Shown one piece after another: positions 48,651 to 60,019 of a stretch of 64,000 nt of DNA (the stretch's first letter is position 1; the number at the start of each line of letters is the position of its first letter). Under the pieces are notes generated by a model. It was not told where the DNA came from. It made no database searches and was given only the letters and a program-made list of their open reading frames with translations. This DNA is from Primulina eburnea (taxonomy: Eukaryota; Streptophyta; Magnoliopsida; Lamiales; Gesneriaceae): NCBI RefSeq assembly GCF_022965805.1, contig NC_133105.1, positions 4,712,001 to 4,776,000 on the forward strand, written 5' to 3'. A program made the position numbers and the translations under genes.

Positions 48651-50886
48651 GGGGGAAACTCGGGTCGGGTCGAAAGTCAGCAAGGCAATCCGAGCTTAGA
48701 GAGAGAAAGGCGGGCCAATATATTTGATCCGCAAAAGATTTAATTGTTGATAAGTGATTGGTATTTCGCGCGATCTCGATTACCATTCCATGGATTGCCA
48801 GCTGGAATTTCGTGGGCTTCTCTCCGATTCCCTCGTGGCACCTTCCTCCCCCACAATTTTTCTCTCTTATTTTTTTGGTCCATCCTCCTCCATAAATTCT
48901 TGAATTACATCGTTTTTGAATTTTAAAGAGTATATTTCTTCCTCTTGTTTGTAATTCAATCTGCTCTCACATTGTATTATATATATAGATAATGTGAAAA
49001 CTAAATAAAAAAATTAGATCTTACGATTTTGTAAAATTGCATGAATACCTCTGCAACATTTGAAAATATAGTGAATTAAAGTATTTTCATTATATCTCAT
49101 AGTGATCAAAATAGTCGACGGACAAAACGGTTAAAAAGAAAACCAAATTTGCTACAAATCATAATAAAAACCGGCTTGACTAGTTCGGAAATAATCTAAA
49201 CTAATCGTACAATGCCAGTTGTTGTATCTGTGTCATCCAGCTCAATCTTACAGCATCCAACTAACATAAATAATGTTCGAACAAGTTTAATCGATCTGAA
49301 ATAAGATTTTTATCAAATTGAGTTTTTTCTAACTGTTTTGTTCCTAGTCATTCGATCACTCATCTATGAGATATCACCAAAATAATTCAACTCGATAGAT
49401 TTTTAGCGCATATGTATTCGTGTAACTTTTATAAATATTAAGATATAAGATGTCTATTTAATTTTCATAAAAAAGAAGTGTGAAAATTCAATGTTTCACA
49501 GGGGTTAGTCGCAAAAAACTCTAAAATAAAATATAAAGAAAAGAATAAAACTATCAAGAAAGTGTTCTCATAAATTATTTAAGCGTCGAGATGTTGTCAA
49601 TCTAACTTATATGGCCTCTAAAGTGAAATAATATTTTTATCATAAAAAATAATATTTTTTTAATAAATTAGGTTGAATGGGAGATTTATCTTACAAAATG
49701 GACTCGTGAGACGTCTCATACGAAGTTTTGTACAAAAAATAATATTATAATATAGGAAATTCATGCAGTTAGTTTGCTAACATAGTGCTTTGGACAAATA
49801 CAAAATTACACTATGAATTCATATAATTAGTATACGGTGATTTGTATTATATAGAATAAAAATATATTAATTTTATATATACAGTTAAATATGAACGTTA
49901 TATACGTTTGGTTCAATATTTTAACTAAGCATATGACTAATAATTTGTGGGGGAATATTGGATGTTTCTATATTTATGATGTAAGCACACTATTTTATTT
50001 TATTTTATTTGTAGCCGTTAATAATTAATTGATCTAAAAAATAAAATTGACCTTTTTTGGACTAAGAACAACGATCTTCATCACCAGCCTCAAAACTGAC
50101 GTTGCTCATCTTCTTCTATCAACTCTTCCTCGTTCTTATCTGAGATAGGTTTGGTGGGTGAGTGATATGATTGTCACTCAGTAAGCAGGGGCGGGAATAA
50201 CTCCCAGTTTTCGAAATCGTTTTCAACAGAAACAGAAATACAATAATATACTGAAAACTCGTATTTCATAACAGAAATCAGAATTCAAAATTTACAGGTT
50301 TCAGAACAGAATTCAGAATTAGTAAGCACTGAACATGTTAGTGAATTTCATGGCTAAACTGATATCAGTCCCCTATATGTTCTCTCCTCTAAGGGGTGAG
50401 GCCAGAAAAAAAAATCAGAATTCAGAAATGTTCAGAATATATATTCCTACCATTAGTTCACTAGGGAGTTTCAGTGCTTCAAAATCATATATCAGAAATC
50501 ATGCAGAAACTGAACTTTAAAACAGAATTATCAAACGGATTTCAAGATATTTATACATAAGCCCACTTACCGTAATTTGCTAAAAGTATTTCGGTTGAAA
50601 TCTGAAGTCTGCTTGTTCTTGCTACTGGTTTCTGCTGCTCGAAAATCAGCACTCTTTTAGCTCAAATATTTCAAGTGACAACTCAAGATTTTGGTAAACC
50701 AATTTAGGTGTTTGAGGGTGATATTTATAGGCAATGTTTCTGACTGTTAGACTCTCAATTAATGGCCATAATCTGTCATTAACAGCCTTTATTCCATGTT
50801 AATGCTTCAGTTACAAGTCTAAGCTGAATCAGTAACTGTCTGCTGGAATCTTGCGCTGCTGAATTATTCTGCTGCTGGATTCTATA

Positions 50887-50995
50887 TGCTGGAATTGTGT
50901 CTGCTGGAATTGTGTCTGCTGGAAAAATATCATCTTCTGAATTATTGACTGCTGCTGGAAAAATATCATCTTCTGAATTATTGACTGCTGCTGGA
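50887..50995. repeat. Small tandem repeat built on CTGCTGGAA
   Basis: A 15-base unit (TGCTGGAATTGTGTC) occurs two to three times. A 36-base unit then occurs exactly twice in a row (50916-50951 and 50952-50987; CTGCTGGAAAAATATCATC and TTCTGAATTATTGACTG). More single CTGCTGGA copies lie on both sides. Confidence 0.85.
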
Positions 50996-53706
50996 ATTGT
51001 TAGCTTCTACTGAAATTTTCCATTGCTACTGAATAATGCTGCTGGAAATTCGGGTTCTCACATAATTTATATTTTCTTTTCTTAAATTTATTTATTTATC
51101 TTTACTATTTTTCAATATATATTTATTGATATAAGTGAAAGGAGATGAGTATGGAATCACTTTTGAAATTAAAGTAATTTATTTTTAGGATTTTATTTTA
51201 TTTTAGCTAAAGTCATGATGTCATTATCATCCATTACATCGTCAAATGTTGCAATGTTTGTTTGTGAATTAATATTTGATATTAATTTAGAAAATCTTGA
51301 TTTAATAATCCAAATATTTCATTTGGTTCGAGTTGTTTTTTTCTTTCAAAAATAGAACCGATCTGCAATTGTTCACTGCTACATTTTAGATAGACATAGT
51401 GAATTTACTTGACCAAGAGTGATTTAAAGTGCGTAGTACTTCAAGAAATTTCAGATTATAAAAGATAAAATTTGCATTTTTATAAATAACAGATGAAATT
51501 TAATTAACTTTCTTGGAGTTAAACAATGGTGGTTAGTGCTAATTTAATCCAATTCTTTTCCTCTTGAGGACAATTTTTTGGTCCCTACGTATATCATAAT
51601 TAATCTAATTAATTATTAAAAATGATGGTTAATAACTCATAATTAAGATTAGTTATAAAGACTCGACTTTATTCGAAGTAATCTTTGGAGCCTCTCTATT
51701 CAAACGGAAGTTACGCAATTGATCCAAATTCCATTTTTCTTGGGTTTAACGCTATATAGCGTCGGCGGTTTGGTCCTCTTTGGTCCTAATGTCCTGTTCG
51801 TTACGCAATGATCTCCACATTTCCTTGGTTTCGCTAGAGGGCTCCGAGATGGCCGATCTAATTCTTCATGACCCAGTATTAATTAAGCATGACACATCAA
51901 TTAAGACAACACATTAATCCATTATCACACCAAAAAATGGCCCTCAGACAACAATTTGAAACGTGTTTCTAGCACGAATTCAAATTGCAACCAGTTACAC
52001 TGAAACCAAAGTTTTCTTGGTTCATCCTAACCGTGATCGTCCCACATCTTCGTCGAGACGAGCCACTGTCTGCTGTTCAACGTCGTATTTTTTTTCGTCT
52101 CTCAAAATTGATTCTTGAGACGACTTTATATAAGTTTTTGTTTTTGTTTTATTTTATGCGAAGGCCTTACTAATTTATTTCATTTTTCGTGGATATATGT
52201 ATGTCCACAGTCAATTATTTCTCTGACCATTTTGTTTCCATATATCTTTTAAAATAATAAAATAAAAGGAAAATTAACAAGACTTTGCTAATAAATTAAA
52301 ATGTCAAAAATGTCATTGTGTTAGCTGACACTGTGATATTTTATGTTTTATATTATATATAAAGTTTGGCAAAATATATTACATGGTTAGTGGAAAAAAT
52401 AATGTTCTTTCAAATATTTAAAAACCATTAAATAAATTTAATTCTTAAAATATTTCTCCGATCACAATAATTGAATTTCAGTACATCCACACAAAAGTAT
52501 ACGAGTTAAAATAAATAGTTAGCCCAACTAAGTGTTAAACGTTTCGGTTACCAAATATTTTGATTCAATGTTAAGTACGTACGTAGCATTATACTAATTA
52601 TTTAATTTACTTGATATAACTGTGTATTTTACCTTCCGATATTATTCAATTGGTTTTTTTAAAAAAATTCGATATTATTAAAATATTAATTAATTGACAA
52701 ATAAAATATTAAAACTAGTAGGGTTCACTCCTCTCCTGTGATGTGCTACCAATACCATGTATACGACAATAAAACTTCTCGTCTCCTTCAAATACAGTAA
52801 ATCAAATAAATTTGTGATTTGATATAAAAAAAAACTCATGTTTTGCCGTCACCCATTAATTTTTTGAGACATATCTCAAACCCGATCTCCTGCCCGCTTG
52901 CTCAATTCTCCAAACTCTTGATCACATTTATAAATCCTCGCATTCATTAATATCAACGAGAACCCAGAACTGGCTTTCGAAGAACATGAAACAAGTCGAC
53001 TCATTCGTCAGGAACTGGATAAACTTGAGAAAAGTTACCGTTTCCCGTTGGCCATAACTGGAATCAGGGAATAAATTGGCCTGATGCTAAGTAATCAACT
53101 TCTTGATTCTTGCATATATAATTGGCCTGATGCTAAAAGAATCGAGAATAAATTAATTATTCCACACACACACACACACATATGTATATGTATGTAGTGG
53201 TGAAATAATATTGTGTGGATGTAGTTTATTTTTGAAGAATCTTGGACTATTTTTTGAGAATTTAGTAGGTACGTATAAAAAGAAAGGGTACAATTTAATA
53301 GGACGAACCTACTATAAAAGATGATCAAGGGCAATCTTCTCATCAATAAAGTAGCTTTAAATTGTGCCGTTCCCACCGCCTGTCCAGGGTTGAGCCCTGG
53401 GATTTGACGGCAGACTTTCTTATGTTGAGTTGGATGTAATAATTTGATTCAGAGAAATAGATTTGATTTGAAAGGATTTGAAGAATAAATTTGAAATAAC
53501 AGCCATCTCACCTGGATTTCGAATATATCACAATCACTATTACATTTTCATAAATTAACAAATGAAACAATCATTGAATTGGAAACCATGCATGGATTCA
53601 GAATCCATTATTATGGTTTCAAATCTATCGATCCACACATACATTTATGTTGTATTTGGATTGACTAATTTGAAGCCATGGATTTAAAATTATTAATAAG
53701 AAATCT

Positions 53707-53709
<3 letters not shown>

Positions 53710-53755
<46 letters not shown>
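53710..53755. repeat. Compound (TA)n(TG)n microsatellite
   Basis: About 14 TA units are followed by about 8 TG units. Confidence 0.92.
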
Positions 53756-54107
53756 GAATACATACTCGAGCTCAAGTTTTTTGATTCATTAATGAAGTTA
53801 TTTCAAATTATCCTCTCAATTAATACATACTCGAGCTCAAGTTTTTAAATCCAAACACTTTTTTTTTTTGCAGTCCCGCTACGTTTACACTTCCTCGCAT
53901 ACAATGTTGGGTTCTCACAGAATGAAAATGGATATGCCATAAATTTAAAAGTTGTTGATAGAAATCCCTTCAGCTAGTAAACTATAGTCTATATGGCAAT
54001 TGATAAAAAAATTACTCACGAGGCATCATATGACATTCTCGCAAGATCATAATTTTCATTTGAAAACGAGGGTGCGTGCTTGAGACTAGTATTTATTTTC
54101 TCGACAG

Positions 54108-54405
54108 GGCACAGTGATACTGATCTTTCAGCCAGTGTAGGAAGCAGGAAATGGAGCAAAACGAATGATCAAGCAAGGTGCTGTCGAAGATGTCGAGGCT
54201 ATACTTGCAATGCATGTATCGCATCTACTCCCTGCTGGTGTGATTGGATCAAGATCCGGTTATTTACTTACAGGTTGTGGCTTCTTCAAAGCCATGATTA
54301 CTTTTGAACATGGCATCTCACAAATCTGCATTACGGGCTGCCTCGGCGGCAATTATCAGTTGACAGACCATTGTATCACGAGAAGCCGATCCATTGGACT
54401 CTCAG
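54108..54405 (+). pseudogene. Relic exon of an ILR1-like IAA-amino acid hydrolase
   Basis: After a possible acceptor (TTCTCGACAG) the translation reads GTVILIFQPV, a TAG stop where the family has Glu of the PAEE motif, then EAGNGAKRMIKQGAVEDVEA and HVSHLLPAGVIGSRSGYLL, GCGFFKAMIT. After a frame change it reads LRAASAAIIS, a TGA stop, then QTIVSREADPLDSQ and a GT donor. This matches one exon of the M20-type amidohydrolases that release auxin from amino acid conjugates in the ER (ILR1/ILL group, closest in memory to ILL6). No other exons were found around it. Two stops and a frameshift make it non-functional. Gene duplication followed by loss is the likely origin. Confidence 0.85.
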
Positions 54406-57400
54406 GTTTGTACTTTTACATGTGAGACTATGTCATCTTTATTCTTTACTGACCTCTACACGATGACGACACGGTATCAACCACAACACTAAATGGATCA
54501 TCGTGCAAATGACAAACATCGAATCACTCAAAATTTGGGGTGGATAGGTCTATTCATTTCCTATACAGAGGAAACATGAACAACTTATTAGTTTCCTTGG
54601 TGCATGGAAGGAGGAGACAAAGATAGGGTTTTCTTATATATTAATATTTTCTTTATGCAGTAATTTTCAATAGTTTTATGTATAGTCTCGTCTGTGAACA
54701 TAAGGTGGACTTGATTCCTTTGTTGTATGTATTAGAACAATTTAAACTGGGCTTTTGTACAAAATTTCCATTGATATTGACTGATATTGTTGCAAAAAAA
54801 ATAAAAATGAATGGGCTTTCGTTCATTGAAGAAATATCAAATTAAATGAAATTTTTTTATCGAATCTATATATCATACTCGAACCAATTGAGATCAGAAA
54901 AAATTGGTAAATCTAGGATGTTCTAATTAAAATTATAAGTTGGATCCAACTAAAATATCTAATATTGGAGAAAATCTTGATCACGATCTCAAGTCTTGCT
55001 AAAGCTAGCTCTGAATTTGATAGCCCACTGTCAGAATATTTTTATATCTTTTCCCCATGAAAAATCAAGTTTGATTTAATTTGTTGAGGACCATATTAGA
55101 AAGATTGGTCAATAAGGAGATCCTTATATTTTGTGAAAAAAGGTCCCACGTTTACCTTGTCTTAATTCAAACTTTAATCTAAAGTCTTTTTGGTCAGTCA
55201 ACACAAATATGGAGAAAAAGGAGGATAGAACACGCTTTGCTTTAAGTTCAAAGATCATAAACAAAACATGACTACCTAATTATTTGGTATTTAAAATTAA
55301 TGGGAGTCTTTTAGATTAAATCTTTAATTGTCTTTTCTGATACCCTTTTAGTTTAGAAATTTGTTTATCCCTACTTAAACATTTTACAGTGGCATATGAT
55401 ATGCATATTGCGGCTTATTTAGCTAACGTAGTTTGCAGACTACCACGTCATTTTGATGATTTACTTAGTACTCAATCAATGATAACAATAGCGGGTTTCT
55501 ACAATAAGAAAAAGGTTATGTTATTTCAGTTTTATTATTTAAGTATGATATAAAAATAAAATTCAAATTAAATATAAGATTTATGGGGGTTTTGGTTGGC
55601 ACTCCTGTTGTCGGCCTCATGATTGTAAGCGGAGCTAAATATGGACGGCAGGGGTCCATGGCAATTTTCGAAACTTGGAAGAAGAAACTTTCGAGTCTTT
55701 TTGACTTAAGAAAACTTTCTATAATTTACACTTTACCCCTCCATTCACGACATATTCCATTAATCAAAGATTTCGACCTATATTGGCAGGGACCACAAAA
55801 GATTTGTATATTTTTTAAAAGACCCCACGAAAGATTTAATATATTACTAGTGGGTCCCTACCCAATGACCTTTATTCATTTCTTGTCTGCATCAATACAC
55901 GATTACATAAGATCGCTCGATAGATTCTCAACCCGCGTATCCAAATGTCAATTCAATTTTCACGCTTTGTCTTATTGTACAACACATGAACACAACCCCT
56001 CCCCCCCCTCCCCCCACGCCACCCCCGCAATGCTGGAGGAAAAATATAGATGATGAATTATTTGCGCATCATCAAATTAATTGGTGTAAGAATGTTTACA
56101 TATAAAATTTAAACATGTTTTCCTTCTCGAGGGAACTGTTTTTAATGCTTAATGAACAAAAATTATATGAAAAAATACTCATTTGATTGTTCCATATTTC
56201 ATAGGAGGAACCTCTCAGCCCCCCTCTGTGCCTTGGAATCTATCCATGGCTTGGAGGAGGCACAAGTAAAAAGGCGCCTAGACGTTTGACGATATTTTTT
56301 GACTAAAATTGCACGTTTTCATGGAGTATTGCTGTCAAAAAATGCATTTTGGTCATAATTTCGAGATTTGTTACTTAAATATTGATCCATATAAATGAAT
56401 TAAAAAACTTAGATGCAACACAACATCGACATTTGATAGGGTCAAACGATATGAATAGCATTTTGCATTCATATCGAACCTTTTCTTCTTCTTTTTTCTA
56501 AAAGGAGTTTGCTTCACTTGTGAGTTGTATTGCCGCTATTACAAGTTAGACATCGTTATATCTTGATAAACGATTGTCATACACATGAGCACCAACTACA
56601 ACGTAAATTCGTCTATTATCTTTTGTCTCAACTTCAAATTCACGTCTTGTTAACTTCATATCTGAGCAAGAACATAATTGAATATTCTTAATTTGACTCG
56701 ACATCTTGGGATTATATACACGTGTCTCATATTTTAAAGGGTGCAGGAGAGAAATGTCCAAATGTATATATGAATTATTATGATGATGTCAAAACAAGAA
56801 AATTGTCACTAGTATAAGTTCCATTGGATTCCAATTCCGAATGATAGGGAATTCTTGTATAGAATAAGACCCGAGAGACAAAATTAATTAATGTTCTAGT
56901 AAGTTTGATAGCTGCCCATGTTCCAATATTCAATTCATCATTTATCTCCTCAAACACTTTAATTGATGATGTCGCTACTAGAAGAATCATATTGAATGCA
57001 TCTAAGACATAGCCATGTAAATTAGCTCAAATATTTAATTTTTTTTTTATAAAATTTGCGTAAAATTTAGGACCACGACTTGCTAGGTATTAATTATATA
57101 TGAAAATGGCAATTAATGTGGAGATTGTTGTACATGGATATGTGTGTTGGCGAGTTAGAGCGATGTGAAAAATCATTGGATTTCATATTAGTTTCTAAAC
57201 TTGAAAATTTTCCAATTTGTGAAAATAGAAATATAATAATTTGAATACACGGTTATAACTAGGGGCGTATATTATTAAAAAAATAAAAAAAAAAGTTGTA
57301 GTCAAAATACAAAAATCTCCATTTTTTGACTTGGTCGTTTTGGAAGTCAACGCCAATTAAAGATTGCAAATCTTGAAAATTGATTCATGGGTCGCATATA

Positions 57401-57738
57401 TTTCATCTAACAATTGACAAAATGGGAGCTAACACATTCAAGAAACATTACAAGTCCGCAAGTCAATCGATTCCAACAAGTCATCAATTTCGATCTTATC
57501 GAATCAAAACTTGAGAGTATCTAGAAAACTATTAGCACAAAGATCTTCTTTGATTTTCCTTGACATGGTCTCAAATATGGACATATCAAATGAATCTTTA
57601 ATTCACACAATCACACACACCACTATAAAATAATTTTGAGGGAAGAAAAAAGATTTGTGTATTAAAGAAAAAATAATTTTCACTCAAAAATAATATTTTT
57701 GACATATAATCATTTTTAATGGACTGTATCACAAAAAG

Positions 57739-57920
57739 ACAAAAATTTGTATGAGACGGTCTCACGGGTCGTATTTTGTGAGACAAATATCTTATTTGGG
57801 TCATTAATGAAAAAATATTAATTTTTATGCTAAAAGTATTAATTTTTATTGTGAATATCGGTAGGATTGACTCGTCTCATATATAAAGATTTGTGAGATC
57901 GTCTCACAAAAGACCTACTC
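57739..57920 (+). repeat. Palindrome-ended repeat, copy L
   Basis: This is a full copy. The left end is AAAATTTGTATGAGACGGTC and the right end GTGAGATCGTCTCACAAAAG. The inner blocks are intact. Confidence 0.85.
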
Positions 57921-58246
57921 CACAAAAAATTGGCTCGTGTGATGGTTTCATATAAGTATTTGTGTATTATTGTTGTTATTATTTTAAATTCAGTTTCATA
58001 AATCAGACACTTGTGCATGTATTCAAACTGATGTTTAGTAAGTAAATTAAAATTTATTATGGAGTAAATGGGACCACAATTATAGGTGAATCCTACTAAA
58101 TTAATTTATTATATATGCAAAAAAAAGCTATATAATTATTATTTCATGTTTGGAGGTAGCCACCATGGTCCATGAGTAGTTGTTCCAAAAAGAAAATCTT
58201 ATTGGAGAGATCCTCCAAGATCATTGTTTATGTGTGGGACGTGTAA

Positions 58247-58254
58247 TATAAATA
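58247..58254 (+). promoter_or_regulatory. TATA box of the type-A response regulator
   Basis: TATAAATA lies about 120 bases before the ATG at 58376, at the right spacing for a short leader. AAGAT-type motifs lie 25-60 bases further upstream. Confidence 0.6.
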
Positions 58255-58375
58255 CAACACACACATTTTGCTTCTCAACCACTCAAGAAATTAAACTACT
58301 TTTCATCATCTACACCATATATAATTCTCATAACAAACACATAAATTAAATACACATATTTTTTTGGATATTTAA

Positions 58376-59483
58376 ATGGGAGATTTAAATTCAGAGCGTG
58401 AAATATACAGAAATAATATTGGAGATCGGACGAACATCGCAACACGACGATTTTCACGTATTGGCTGTTGATGACAGTCGTCTTGACAGAAAGCTCCTGG
58501 AGAGGCTCCTCACTGTTTCTTCATACCAAGGTATTCATCGATCATTTCATTTGATTTGTGATTCATTAGCTAGAACTGCAGATTATGTCTTCTTAATTAT
58601 TTGGATTTTGTTAAATTTTCTTCGGTTTTAATTTATATATAGTGTCAAGGTAATTAATTTCTGAGCATGCACGTATACTTTCAAGAATCTGTGCTTGTCT
58701 AGCTGCGTGTGTGTATATATATATATTAAGAATGAAACTTGAAAAGTGCAGTTACATTTGTGGATTCTGGAGATAAGGCTTTGGAGTACTTGGGATTGAT
58801 TGATAATATTAATGAAGAGATATCTCTGCACGACAAGGTGCGTCATGTTTTTCTTATTACATTCACAATAATAATAACAATAATAAATAGTGATAAATAA
58901 ATTTCTTTTTAGTGCTTATTAAATTTATTTGCAGGTACCAAAAATTAACTTGATCATGACAGATTACAGCATGCCAGGCATCAGTGGTTATGATTTGTTG
59001 AAAAGAGTCAAGGTTAGCTCACCCTAGTTATGACTTATGAACTCCAACCATCGACACCGGCTAGCTCTCTCCGAGTATATTTTGATTTTTTGTTGTTTGA
59101 TTTCAATACTAAAAAAGGGAGATAAATCTTGTTTCAGGATTCATCTTGGAGAGACATTCCAGTTGTAGTTATGTCATCTGAAAATTTACCATCAAGAATC
59201 AACATGTAAGTCGTTATATATATATATTTATTTATTAGTAGAAACTTTAATTACAAAAATTCTTGGAAATTAAAATAATTTGATGCATGGCAGGTGCTTG
59301 GAAGGAGGTGCTGAAGAATTCCTGTTGAAACCTGTGAAATTATCCGATTTAAGGAAACTTCACTCGCATCTCCTCAAATCTCATCGCCAAAAACAAGACA
59401 AAGATAACATCAAGTACAAAGAGAACACCACACTATTGGAGACAAGGCTTCCCCCTGTCCATGAATTAATGCATGTTTTATGA
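58376..59483 (+). CDS. Type-A two-component response regulator (ARR9/ARR17-like)
   Basis: Five exons: 58376-58530, 58752-58837, 58935-59012, 59138-59205 and 59294-59483. Type-A regulators are cytokinin-induced receivers that take phosphate from phosphotransfer proteins and damp cytokinin signalling. The receiver domain has the acidic pair in [20 protein letters not shown], the phosphate-accepting Asp in [20 protein letters not shown], the Thr/Ser position in [14 protein letters not shown] and the Lys in [14 protein letters not shown] short basic tail without a DNA-binding domain marks it as type A. The ATG at 58376 ([13 protein letters not shown]) is one base out of frame with the receiver; removing one T at 58419-58420 joins them and gives about 191 residues. 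Alternatively translation would need a non-ATG start. The first exon is therefore uncertain; the domain call is not. Confidence 0.9.
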
Positions 59484-60019
59484 TAAATCAGCTATATATC
59501 TTATTGGATGAATTAATTAAATTCTTATAATTATTTCCACATTATAGGTAACCTGCTGTTACATAGATACAGATGTCTGAACGTTTCAACTTTCACGAAT
59601 CCAGGCTCACAAAAATCCTTCATTTGTATAAATTTATTTATCAACGGATCGATATATTATCTTAATTTAACATTACTTTTTTTTGAGCTTACGAATAAGC
59701 TTTGAGCTCTGAGTTCAAAAAATTATAAAGCCGCTTGAAACAAAGAAAATATTATTCCATCGATAAATAAATGAATATCTGTACAAAACATAACCTTTCA
59801 TGGCATTCAAAGGGTGTGCGGTAAAATGATGGAATCGGAACCCTTCCTCATCTCTTTGTATTTTAAACAAACGAGGTAAGCTTCTCTTTACTAGCACTTC
59901 ACAAATTGTGATAGCTACACCCTCAAATCTAGCTAACTACAAAATTATGATATTTTTACTGGTTCAACATCTGGATAATACTATTACATGTCCTCTGCCT
60001 GATAAGATTATTGATCCGA
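59484..60019. other. Intergenic between convergent genes
   Basis: It should hold the 3' untranslated regions of the response regulator and the DUF632 gene. No other feature is seen. Confidence 0.6.

Larger units (their letters stand above)
48651..54107. other. Intergenic, AT-rich with minor repeats
   Basis: No gene is supported. It holds a degraded trace of the palindromic repeat (49655-49735), a CTGCTGGAA-based tandem repeat (50887-50995), CA and TA/TG microsatellites (53164-53180; 53710-53755) and long AT-rich stretches. Confidence 0.6.
54406..58375. other. Intergenic, AT-rich
   Basis: No gene is recognised. An open frame of 156 codons at 55583-56053 has no family features and ends in a C-rich tract. 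One palindromic repeat copy is at 57739-57920. The final 130 bases are the promoter and leader of the response regulator. Confidence 0.6.

Noticed and set aside
50887..50995. Possible CRISPR-like array
   Set aside because: The units are directly adjacent with no unique spacers, and this is a plant nuclear genome.
51660..51860. Possible organelle-derived insert
   Set aside because: Composition is richer in GC than its flanks and the phrasing felt familiar, but I could not match it to a specific plastid or mitochondrial gene.
55583..56053. 156-codon open frame on the plus strand
   Set aside because: It has no recognisable domain, an ordinary AT-rich composition, a poly-proline end from a C-tract and no homologous exon nearby; likely chance.
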